Positions 20,986 to 27,664 of a stretch of DNA of 27,664 nt are shown piece by piece; positions within the stretch are counted from its first letter, which is position 1; each line of letters starts with the position of its first letter. The notes under the pieces were generated by a model, which worked only from the letters and a program-made list of their open reading frames with translations, was not told the DNA's origin and searched no databases. Both the position numbers and the translations under genes were made by a program. The stretch is from contig DASRXL010000142.1 in assembly GCA_035654175.1 (NCBI GenBank), positions 1-27,664 of the forward strand. Reading direction: 5' to 3'. The stretch comes from PNC22 sp035654175. GTDB taxonomy: Bacteria; Planctomycetota; Phycisphaerae; Phycisphaerales; UBA1924.

Positions 20986-23190
20986 ATGACCACCGCAACC
21001 CCCGTCAAATCCGCCCCATCCATCGCGTCCCGCCCGGCCGTGGCCGCGGGAGGCGCCGGATCCACCGGGCCCAACATCGACGTGGTGAAGACGCTGAAGA
21101 AGTACCTGTGGGTGCTCGTCGGCGCCGCCATCGTTGGGGCTGTGATCGGGGTGGTCGCGCACTTCGTCCTGCTCCGCGTCTACCCGCTCTACCGGGCGCA
21201 GGTGCTCTTCCAGGTGCTGCCGCCGCAGTCCGAACTCACCATCGCGGCCGTGACCAACCTCGACGAGGACGAGCAGGAGCGTTTCGCGCAGTCGCAGGTG
21301 GCCCTCATGAAGTCCGACGGCGTGATCCAGCGCGTCGTCACCGATCCCCGCCTGCAGTCCCAGGGCGGGCGCTGGGCGCAGATGTGGATGGAGGGGGGGC
21401 GCTTCCGCGCCGAGGACGCGAGCGAGTGGCTCTACGACCACCTGAGCGCCCGCGTAATCCCGAGCACCGACTACCTGGAGATGAGCCTCAGCTGGACCAA
21501 CGCGGTCGACGTGACCAACGTGGTGAGCCTCATCCGTGAGACCTACCTCAACATGGTGAAGGAGCAGAGCGCCGCCCAGAACGTGCCGCAGCGGACGCAG
21601 CTCGAGAAGCAGATCCGTGACCTGGAGACGCTCTACCGCGACAAGCAGAACGAGCGCGACCAGATCCTCAAGAACGACGAGATCGACTCGATCGAGCAGC
21701 GCTACGCCGCCGACAACCAGCAGCTCCTCGCCGTCATCGCGACGCTGCACGAGATCCGCGGCTCCATCGAGAGCGCCCGGACCCAGCTCGACCGCTACGA
21801 GCAGGACCTCAACGCCATGGGCGGGCCGACCTACTCCGACGAGATGCGCAGCGCCGTCGAGGCCCACCCGCTGATCGCCACCATCCACCAGACGATCGCG
21901 TCGCTCGAGGCCCAGCGGGCCGCGATGCTCGTGGAGTTCGGCCCCGAGCACCGGCAGATGATCACGATGCAGAACATGATCGATTCTTGGAAGACCAAGC
22001 TCGATCAGGAGCGCGAGGCGCAGCTCGGCAAGATGTTCGGCGCGACGATCGACAGCCTCCGCAACATGATCTCGGTGCTCACCGCGCAGGAGGCGGAGCT
22101 CGCCAGCGAGCAGGAGCGCCTCGTCAAGCGCCTCATCGACCTGACCAAGACGATGGTCAAGATCGGGGACCTCGACCTGGAGATCAGCGGCGTCCTGGAG
22201 AGCAAGAAGGACCTCGACCTCGCGCTCAAGAACATGCAGGGCGTCGCGCTGCTCCAGACCGCCACCCGCGTGATCGTGCTCCAGCAGGAGCGCATCCCCG
22301 ACAAGCCGGTGTTCCCCGACATCTTCATCATGCTCCCGGCCGGCGCGGTGCTGTTCCTGGGCCTGACCGCCGGCGCCGTCTTCCTCCGCGAGCTCCTCGA
22401 CCAGCGCGTCAAGGGCCCCGGCGACGTCGCGCTCATCCCCCGCACCCGCGTCCTGGGCTTCGTGCCCGACGCCTCCGAGGACAGCGCGACCCCCGCCGAC
22501 CAGGTCTCCCGCGCCTTCCGGACCGCCCCCAAGGGCGTCGTCGCCGAGAGCTTCCGCCAGCTCCGCGCCCCCGTGCTCAAGCGCATGGAGCTCGCCGGCC
22601 ACAAGACCGTCATGGTGATCGCCGGCATGCCCACCTCCGGAGCTTCCGCCGTCGTCAGCAACCTCGCCGAGGCGTGCGCCGCCTCGGACCGGCGCGTGCT
22701 CGTCATCGACGCGAACTTCCGCCGCCCCGCCCAGCACAAGATCTTCGGGGCCCCCGACTCCCCCGGCCTCTCGGACGTGCTCGCCGGCGACACCACCCTC
22801 CAGGCCGCCGCCCAGCCCACCAACTCCCCCAACCTCAGCGTCCTCACCGCCGGCTCGGCGCGCTACCGCGTCGTCGAGCGCCTCGCGACCGACACCTTCG
22901 CCGAGATGCTCGCCCTCGCCGCCTCGGAGTACGACCTCGTCCTCATCGACGTGCCGCCGGCGATCGTCGCCGGCGACGGCGTCGCCATCGCCAATAAGTG
23001 CGACGCGTCGCTCCTGGTGGTCAAGGCCTACGCCGAGAAGCGCGGCCTGGTCTCCCGCGTGCGCAACGAGCTCGGCGACACCAAGGCGGAGTTCCTCGGA
23101 GTCGTCGTCAACGGCGTCCGCGCCTCCGCCGGCGGCTACCTGCGCGGCAACATCCGGGCCACGCAGAGCTACGCCTCCGAGTCCGTCTGA
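20986..23190 (+). CDS. Wzz/BY-kinase-like chain-length protein with a degenerate P-loop
   Basis: The 734-residue product has the layout of polysaccharide co-polymerase/tyrosine autokinase fusions: transmembrane helix 41-63, a periplasmic Wzz domain with long coiled coil (about 170-430), transmembrane helix 446-468 and a cytoplasmic ParA-like kinase domain (about 515-715). Walker A' (VLVIDANFRRPAQH, Asp575) and Walker B (YDLVLIDVPP, Asp655) are kept, but the Walker A loop reads MPTSGASAVVSNLA, where active members have PGEGKST: the lysine is Ala553. The tail has only two tyrosines (718, 729). It is therefore probably unable to hydrolyse ATP or autophosphorylate normally, while the chain-length domain may work. 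The start lies after AGGGA, 87 bases downstream of the TPR gene. Confidence 0.9.
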   Translation: MTTATPVKSAPSIASRPAVAAGGAGSTGPNIDVVKTLKKYLWVLVGAAIVGAVIGVVAHFVLLRVYPLYRAQVLFQVLPPQSELTIAAVTNLDEDEQERFAQSQVALMKSDGVIQRVVTDPRLQSQGGRWAQMWMEGGRFRAEDASEWLYDHLSARVIPSTDYLEMSLSWTNAVDVTNVVSLIRETYLNMVKEQSAAQNVPQRTQLEKQIRDLETLYRDKQNERDQILKNDEIDSIEQRYAADNQQLLAVIATLHEIRGSIESARTQLDRYEQDLNAMGGPTYSDEMRSAVEAHPLIATIHQTIASLEAQRAAMLVEFGPEHRQMITMQNMIDSWKTKLDQEREAQLGKMFGATIDSLRNMISVLTAQEAELASEQERLVKRLIDLTKTMVKIGDLDLEISGVLESKKDLDLALKNMQGVALLQTATRVIVLQQERIPDKPVFPDIFIMLPAGAVLFLGLTAGAVFLRELLDQRVKGPGDVALIPRTRVLGFVPDASEDSATPADQVSRAFRTAPKGVVAESFRQLRAPVLKRMELAGHKTVMVIAGMPTSGASAVVSNLAEACAASDRRVLVIDANFRRPAQHKIFGAPDSPGLSDVLAGDTTLQAAAQPTNSPNLSVLTAGSARYRVVERLATDTFAEMLALAASEYDLVLIDVPPAIVAGDGVAIANKCDASLLVVKAYAEKRGLVSRVRNELGDTKAEFLGVVVNGVRASAGGYLRGNIRATQSYASESV

Positions 23191-23222
23191 GCAGAGAGCG
23201 CCCCGGGCGCACGAGCGCGATC

Positions 23223-24260
23223 GTGACCACCCGTCCGGACAAGTTCGCCCCCACCACCGGCCCCCAGAGGGGCCGGTCTCGCGCGCTCGTCACCGGCGGC
23301 GCCGGATTCATCGGCTCGCACCTCGTCGAGTGGCTGCTCTGCCGCGGCGACGACGTGGTTGTCGTGGACGACCTCTCCACCGGCCGCGCCCGCAACCTCT
23401 CGCCCCACGACCGGCTCGAAATCATCGAATCCCGGGCCAGCGCCGCCGCCGCACGCTTCGACGCCGAGGGGCGGGAATTCGACGAGATCTACCACCTCGC
23501 CGCGGCGGTGGGCGTGCAGCTCGTGATGGACTCCCCGATCGAGGCCATCGAGACCAACATCCTCGAGACCATCGCCCTCCTCCGCTACGCCGCGTCCAGC
23601 CCGCGCCGGCCCACCACCCTCGTCGCTTCGAGCTCCGAGGTCTACGGCAAGGGCGCGCGCAGCCCCTTCGCCGAGGAGGACGACGTCGTCTACGGCCCCA
23701 CCACCATCGCCCGCTGGTCCTACGGCATGAGCAAGGCGATCGACGAGCACCTGGCCCTCGCCCACCACCGCCGCACCGGGCTGCCCGTCGTCGTCGCGCG
23801 GTTCTTCAACACGGTCGGGCCGAGGCAGATCGGCCGCTACGGCATGGTGCTCCCCCGCTTCGTCGCGGCCGCGCTCGCGAACGAGCCGATCGTCGTCCAC
23901 GGGACCGGGGCCCAGACCCGCTGCTTCTGCGACGTGCGCGACGTCGTCGAAGCCCTGCCCCGGATGCTCGCCGAGCCCGCCTGCCGTGGAAGGGTCTTCA
24001 ACCTGGGCTCGGACCGGGAGATCACAATCCTCGAGCTGGCCCGCACCGTCGTGGCCACCCTCTCGTCGCGGTCCCCCATCCACATGCTGCCCTATGAGGA
24101 GGCGTTCCCCGAGGGATTCGAGGACCTGCCGCGCCGCCGCCCCACGCTCGACCGCGTGCGCGAGGCGATCGGGTTCACGCCCCGCCGCTCCCTCGAGCAG
24201 ACGATCCGCGACGTGGCCGCGGCCATGCACGCCGAGCAGCCCGGGCGGGTGCGGGCATGA
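23223..24260 (+). CDS. NAD-dependent nucleotide-sugar epimerase/dehydratase (extended SDR)
   Basis: The 345-residue product is an extended short-chain dehydrogenase. Numbering from GTG 23223, the NAD-binding loop GGAGFIGSH is at 25-33, the acidic residue pair after the second strand at 49-50 (VVVVDDLSTG) favours NAD over NADP, the catalytic serine region is SSSEVYG (136-142), and the YxxxK pair is Tyr167-Lys171. RFFNTVGPRQIGRYGMVLPRF and VFNLGS are typical of UDP-glucuronate decarboxylase, UDP-glucose 4-epimerase and dTDP-glucose dehydratase relatives; the exact substrate cannot be told. It likely supplies an activated sugar for the surface glycan. The start is uncertain, since upstream sequence lacks a clear ribosome-binding site. 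Its TGA overlaps the ATG of the next gene, so the two are coupled. Confidence 0.88.
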   Translation: MTTRPDKFAPTTGPQRGRSRALVTGGAGFIGSHLVEWLLCRGDDVVVVDDLSTGRARNLSPHDRLEIIESRASAAAARFDAEGREFDEIYHLAAAVGVQLVMDSPIEAIETNILETIALLRYAASSPRRPTTLVASSSEVYGKGARSPFAEEDDVVYGPTTIARWSYGMSKAIDEHLALAHHRRTGLPVVVARFFNTVGPRQIGRYGMVLPRFVAAALANEPIVVHGTGAQTRCFCDVRDVVEALPRMLAEPACRGRVFNLGSDREITILELARTVVATLSSRSPIHMLPYEEAFPEGFEDLPRRRPTLDRVREAIGFTPRRSLEQTIRDVAAAMHAEQPGRVRA

Positions 24261-25798
24261 TCGCCGCGCTGCTCCAGCAGGAATCCAAGGCCCCCCCGGA
24301 GCTCGTGAGCCAGATCGAGACCCTGGGCCGGAGCGTGGAGCGCGTCGTCGAGCAGCAGCACGCCCTGGCCGAGGCGGCGGGCATCGGCGCCGCCGTGCAG
24401 ACGACGCGGCTTGACGTGTTCCACGGCTACATCGGCGTCTTCGTCGTCGCCTTCCTCGTCACGCTCCTGGCCACGCCGCTGATGCGCCGGCTCGCGGTCG
24501 CCCACGGCGTCATCGACCGGCCCAACGAGGCCCGCAAGGTCCACAAGCTCCCGATCGCGTACCTGGGCGGCGCCGCGGTCTTCCTGGGCCTGGTCGGCGG
24601 CATCTTTGTCAGCTACCTCGGCCTGGTGCTCCCCGGCCTCGGGGTCATCGGGTGGCACCCCACGGTCCACCTGAGCCTCACCGGCGATCACTTCCCCGTG
24701 CCGCCCTCGATCCTGCTCGGCATGACCGTCATCATGCTCGTCGGGCTGATCGACGACGTCGTGGGCATCGAGCCCCGCCTGAAGATCGCCGGGCAGCTCT
24801 TCGCCGCCGCCGCGTTGGCCTTCGATAACGTCGGCGTGCAGGTGGCGCGGGGGCTGCTCGCGCCGACGGTCGGCGAATGGCTCGGGAACCGCGACCTGCT
24901 CTTCATCATCCCCACCGCGTTCCAGATCCCCCTGGTCACGCACACCGCGCCGGACGGTACGCCGTTCATGCAGCTCGACCTGATCTACTGGACGGGCACC
25001 TGCATCATCGCCATCTTCGTCCTCGGGGCGTGCAACGCCTCCAATCTCATCGACGGCCTCGACGGGCTGCTCTCCGGCGTCACCGGCATCTGCGCCGCCG
25101 CGCTCCTGGTCGTCGCCCTCTCCCTCGCCGTCGCCGACGACGGCCCCCGCGACGCGCAGCGGGTGGTTCTCTGCATGGCGCTCCTCGGGGCGTGCCTCGG
25201 CTTCCTCCCGCACAACTTCAACCCGGCCACCATCTTTCTAGGCGACGCCGGATCGCTGCTGCTCGGGTTCACGACCATCGTGATCGTCCTCACCCTCGGG
25301 GACACCGGCAAGACCCACCTCGTGCTCGCCGGCATGGTCATCTACGCGATCCCCATCATGGACACATGCCTCGCCATCGTGCGCCGCAAGATGGCCGGCA
25401 AGCGGCTGAGCGAGCCCGACTCGGATCACCTCCACCACATGCTCAAGCGCGGCCTCGGCGTCAAGGGCGCCGTGCTCACCCTCTACGGCATCGGCATCTC
25501 GTTCGGACTCCTGGGGATCGCGATGAGCCTGTGGAAGGCCCGCGTGACCTACGCCCTGGCGGGGGTGCTCGTCGCCTACATTGCGGTGATCTCGATCAAG
25601 ATCGCCCGGCGCAAGCAGATCGAAGAGGCCGCCCTGTCGCGCCCTTACGGCCGGCCCGGCCAGGCCCAGGCCCGGGGCTCGCGCGAGGGCCCCGCCCCCT
25701 CCGCGCCGGGCGACGCCGGAGCGCCGGCCCCGCCGCCCATCGCCCCCGACGGGATCACGCCCGCCGGCGAGCGCGAAGAGACCGTGACACACGCCTGA
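24257..25798 (+). CDS. WecA/TagO-like undecaprenyl-phosphate sugar-1-phosphate transferase
   Basis: The 513-residue product belongs to the MraY/WecA family, which transfers a HexNAc-1-phosphate from a UDP-sugar to the lipid carrier and starts glycan assembly. Visible motifs: DRPNEARKVHKLP (87-99), GLIDDVVGIEPRLK (163-176) with the metal-binding Asp pair 166-167, NASNLIDGLDGL (260-271), FLGDAGSLLLG (327-337) and HLHHMLKRG (391-399), the substrate-sugar loop seen in WecA/TagO. About ten transmembrane helices are expected. Compared with relatives it has an extra N-terminal segment of about 55 residues, partly helical, and a Pro/Ala-rich C-terminal tail of about 70. It overlaps the epimerase gene by ATGA and closes the export cluster. 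Confidence 0.9.
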   Translation: MIAALLQQESKAPPELVSQIETLGRSVERVVEQQHALAEAAGIGAAVQTTRLDVFHGYIGVFVVAFLVTLLATPLMRRLAVAHGVIDRPNEARKVHKLPIAYLGGAAVFLGLVGGIFVSYLGLVLPGLGVIGWHPTVHLSLTGDHFPVPPSILLGMTVIMLVGLIDDVVGIEPRLKIAGQLFAAAALAFDNVGVQVARGLLAPTVGEWLGNRDLLFIIPTAFQIPLVTHTAPDGTPFMQLDLIYWTGTCIIAIFVLGACNASNLIDGLDGLLSGVTGICAAALLVVALSLAVADDGPRDAQRVVLCMALLGACLGFLPHNFNPATIFLGDAGSLLLGFTTIVIVLTLGDTGKTHLVLAGMVIYAIPIMDTCLAIVRRKMAGKRLSEPDSDHLHHMLKRGLGVKGAVLTLYGIGISFGLLGIAMSLWKARVTYALAGVLVAYIAVISIKIARRKQIEEAALSRPYGRPGQAQARGSREGPAPSAPGDAGAPAPPPIAPDGITPAGEREETVTHA

Positions 25799-25824
25799 CG
25801 CGGCGCACGGCCGAACCCCCCACG

Positions 25825-25830
25825 TATACT
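25825..25830 (+). promoter_or_regulatory. -10-like TATACT directly before the parA-like start
   Basis: TATACT ends 8 bases before ATG 25839 and there is no Shine-Dalgarno sequence. It differs from TATAAT at one position. No convincing -35 is seen. A transcript starting at the usual distance would begin at or next to the ATG. Confidence 0.55.
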
Positions 25831-25838
25831 GCCGGCGC

Positions 25839-26771
25839 ATGGAGGCAACCCAACCACGGAAGCCGCGCGTCACCGCCCTGATGAACCAGAAGGGCGGCGT
25901 GGGCAAGACCACGACGGCGGTCAATCTCGCCGCCGCCGCCGCGGCCCAGGGCAGCCGTGTGCTCCTCATCGACATGGATCCGCAGGCTCACGCCACGCTC
26001 CACCTCGGCGTCGACCCCGGCGGACTCGATCATTCCGTCTATTCCCTCCTCCTCGATCCCGAGGCTTCTCCCGAAGAGGCCGTCGCGGCCGTCGACGAAT
26101 GCCTCTGGCTGCTCCCCGCCGAGACCGACCTCGCCGCGGCCGAGACCGAGCTCGCCGCGGCCCCGCAGCGCCACCACCGCCTGCTCCGCATCATCCAGCG
26201 CCTCTCCCGCAACTTCGACCTGGTGCTCATTGACTGCCCGCCCTCGCTCGGGCTGCTGACGATCAACGCCCTCGCCGCGGCGGACGACGTGCTGATCCCC
26301 ATGCAGGCCCACTTCCTCGCCCTGCAGGGCGTCAGCAAGCTGCTCGAAACCGTCCGGCTCATGACCGCGTCGGTGAACCCGTCGCTGCGCGTCCGGGGCG
26401 TGGTGCTGTGCATGCACGACGCGCAGACGACGCACACGCAGGAAGTTGTCGCGGACCTCGACGCGTTCTTCGAGCAGCAGCGGGGGTCGGGCCTCCCGTG
26501 GGCCGGCGCGGTGGTCTTCAGGCCGCACGTCCGGCGCAACATCAAGCTCGCCGAGAGCCCGAGCTTCGGGCAGAGCATCTTCCGCTACGCGCCGGACGCG
26601 CCCGGCGCCAAGGACTACCGCGAGCTCGCGGACGCCGTGTTCGCCGGCGCACCCCGCGCAACCGCTCCCGCTCGCGAGAGCGCCGACGGCCGCCCGCCGC
26701 CGCAGGACGAGCCGCCGCCCGAGGTCAACGTCGTCGCGCGCGAACCGCAGGGCGCGGAGGTCCCGGATTGA
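25839..26771 (+). CDS. ParA/Soj-family ATPase
   Basis: The 310-residue product is a standard ParA ATPase. The deviant Walker A loop QKGGVGKTTTAVNLA (residues about 17-31) has both the signature lysine and the catalytic lysine; Walker A' is LLIDMDPQAHAT and Walker B is FDLVLIDCPPSLG. The C-terminal segment RRNIKLAESPSFGQSIFRYAP with GAKDYREL is characteristic of chromosomal Soj/ParA. These proteins bind DNA non-specifically as ATP dimers and move ParB-bound DNA or other cargo. No ParB, parS-like site or replication gene is visible, so the cargo is unknown. A 7-residue duplication (ETDLAAAETELAAA) lies at about 95-108, and the last 40 residues are a Pro-rich tail. It overlaps the VanZ-like gene. 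Confidence 0.92.
   Translation: MEATQPRKPRVTALMNQKGGVGKTTTAVNLAAAAAAQGSRVLLIDMDPQAHATLHLGVDPGGLDHSVYSLLLDPEASPEEAVAAVDECLWLLPAETDLAAAETELAAAPQRHHRLLRIIQRLSRNFDLVLIDCPPSLGLLTINALAAADDVLIPMQAHFLALQGVSKLLETVRLMTASVNPSLRVRGVVLCMHDAQTTHTQEVVADLDAFFEQQRGSGLPWAGAVVFRPHVRRNIKLAESPSFGQSIFRYAPDAPGAKDYRELADAVFAGAPRATAPARESADGRPPPQDEPPPEVNVVAREPQGAEVPD
26121..26162 (+). repeat. 21-bp in-frame tandem repeat in the parA-like gene
   Basis: Two adjacent 21-base units (26121-26141 and 26142-26162) differ at one base and encode ETDLAAA and ETELAAA. The repeat keeps the reading frame. Confidence 0.8.
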
Positions 26772-27172
26772 TCCGGCGTGCGGCGTCCTCGCGCCGGGCC
26801 CGGCGCACCACGTTCTGGGTCTACGCCCTGGCCATCGTCACGCTCACCCACTGGCCCGGGCTCGCCGTGGAAACACCCTTCGAGCTCCGCGCCGACATCC
26901 TGGTGCATAGCGCGATCTTCTTCACCTGGACCCTGCTCCTCGCCGGCTGCTCGTACTTTGGCGCTCCGCCGCACGGGGCCGGAAACGCCGGAGGCTCGAC
27001 GATCGCGGCGGCCGCGTATGCCGCCATAGACGAGCTGACGCAGGGGATCCCCGGGATCAACCGCAGTGTCGATCCCTTGGATCTCGTCGCCAACGTCCTG
27101 GGCGTCGCACTGGCCTGGCTCGCCCTCCGGCTCGTCGCGGCGCGGAGCACGAGCTCGCGCGAGGGGCCGTAA
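26768..27172 (+). CDS. VanZ-like small membrane protein
   Basis: The 134-residue product starts at TTG 26768, inside the stop region of the ParA gene (TTGA overlap); GGAGG at 26756-26760 with a 7-base spacer supports this. Three to four hydrophobic helices follow a basic N-terminus: FWVYALAIVTLTHWPG, ILVHSAIFFTWTLLLAG, an AAAAYAAIDELTQGIPGI helix and a final VANVLGVALAWLALRLVA helix. The conserved VanZ features are D-E-L-T-Q-G-I-P and RSVDPLDLVANVLGV. VanZ was named for low-level teicoplanin resistance, but most members have no known role and several sit next to surface-glycan or exosortase genes. Translational coupling with the ParA-like ATPase suggests joint expression. An inverted repeat follows the stop. 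Confidence 0.85.
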   Translation: MIRRAASSRRARRTTFWVYALAIVTLTHWPGLAVETPFELRADILVHSAIFFTWTLLLAGCSYFGAPPHGAGNAGGSTIAAAAYAAIDELTQGIPGINRSVDPLDLVANVLGVALAWLALRLVAARSTSSREGP

Positions 27173-27177
27173 CATCA

Positions 27178-27208
27178 CCGCTCCGGCGTCGCGATTCCCC
27201 CGGAGCGG
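27178..27208 (+). terminator. Inverted repeat after the VanZ-like gene, possible terminator
   Basis: CCGCTCCGG (27178-27186) pairs with CCGGAGCGG (27200-27208) over a 13-base loop, 5 bases after the stop codon. No T-run follows, so termination is likely but not certain. Confidence 0.45.
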
Positions 27209-27288
27209 CGTCGCCGCCGCGGACGCCCCAGCCGAGAAGACCGCGCGATGCCCGAGACCTTGATCACCAGAGCCGGCGGAGACGCACC

Positions 27289-27664
27289 ATGAGCGGGAAA
27301 GAGGGTCACGGGCGCGGCTTCCACGGGCCCATGTGCTGGGTGCTGACGGCCTGCATCGGGCTCCTCGCGGGCGCGATCCTCAGCGTCGTGGCGCCCGGCC
27401 ATTACGGCGAGCACCCGCGGGACCGCTCCGCCGCGCCCGCCGACGCCCCGTCGCACGTGAGCCCGCCGGGCGAAACCGCTTCCGGCGCGAGCGGACAGCA
27501 GCACGCCGAGCCGGCCGCCACCCCCGAGGCGCACGACGACGTCGCGCCGCCCGCGCCCGGCGCCGGCGCTCACGATGCGCGGCGGGCGCCGGCCAAAATT
27601 CCGCCCGACGACCTCGGGCCCCAAGGCCCTCCCTCGCACGAGGCCGCGGCCGACGCCCACGGCC
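27289..27664 (+). CDS. Membrane-anchored His/Pro-rich protein, 3' end beyond the window
   Basis: From ATG 27289 the frame stays open to the end of the window, giving 125 residues. GGCGGAGA just upstream (27276-27283) serves as ribosome-binding site. A transmembrane anchor lies at about 15-36 (MCWVLTACIGLLAGAILSVV), after which the sequence is extracytoplasmic, low in complexity and rich in Pro, Ala, His, Asp and Glu, with many histidines (for example SHV, QQHAEP, EAHDD, GAHDA, PSHEA). The His content hints at metal binding, but such linkers also join a membrane anchor to an enzyme or cytochrome domain that would lie past the window. No family can be named from the visible part. Confidence 0.6.
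   Translation, partial: MSGKEGHGRGFHGPMCWVLTACIGLLAGAILSVVAPGHYGEHPRDRSAAPADAPSHVSPPGETASGASGQQHAEPAATPEAHDDVAPPAPGAGAHDARRAPAKIPPDDLGPQGPPSHEAAADAHG

Noticed and set aside
1..27664. CRISPR arrays, insertion sequences, integrases or attachment sites
   Set aside because: No regularly spaced repeats, transposase motifs or direct repeats flanking the tRNA were seen.

Overview
The window looks like chromosomal DNA of a very GC-rich planctomycete, most likely of the Phycisphaerae type. This is inferred from family content: a DUF6268-type outer-membrane barrel, a DUF1559-like pseudopilin, an exosortase fused to an EpsI-like domain, and a relic of a PEP-CTERM-like protein ending IPAPA...RRRR. No rRNA, transposase, CRISPR array or phage gene was seen.

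Region 1 (1-3.7 kb): the 3' end of a small metal-binding protein, a sorting-signal (PEP-CTERM-like) gene broken by a perfect 20-bp tandem duplication, tRNA-Ala(UGC) on the minus strand, an outer-membrane barrel, and, on the minus strand, a periplasmic cyclophilin and a pseudopilin. Region 2 (3.8-7.9 kb): an ECF sigma factor overlapping its RskA-like anti-sigma factor, then, convergently, an 822-residue protein joining a long cytoplasmic coiled coil to a Wzz-like periplasmic domain. Region 3 (8.1-12.5 kb): housekeeping and signalling genes: a cysteine-paired small membrane protein, an EVE-domain protein, an HD-GYP protein, a cupin, a membrane RsbU-type phosphatase and lipoyl synthase (lipA) with an odd Ala/Pro insertion.

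Region 4 (12.7-25.8 kb) is the core: six codirectional genes behind a good sigma70-like promoter (TTGACA, 16 bp, TAGCGT). They encode a Wza-like export lipoprotein, an exosortase-EpsI fusion, a 1,523-residue membrane-anchored TPR protein, a Wzz/BY-kinase-like protein whose P-loop lysine is missing, an NAD-dependent sugar-nucleotide epimerase/dehydratase and a WecA/TagO-like glycan initiator. Together they look like a planctomycete version of the exosortase/exopolysaccharide module that sorts and anchors surface proteins: glycan start, precursor synthesis, chain-length control, export and protein cleavage. No flippase, polymerase or other glycosyltransferase is present. A ParA/Soj ATPase with no ParB, a translationally overlapping VanZ-like protein and a truncated His/Pro-rich anchored protein follow (25.8-27.7 kb).

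One cross-cutting signal: five starts with no Shine-Dalgarno sequence (cyclophilin, EVE, RsbU phosphatase, lipA, parA-like) each have a TANNNT -10-like hexamer 6-8 nt upstream of the start codon, suggesting leaderless transcripts. Most other starts have a purine-rich ribosome-binding site.
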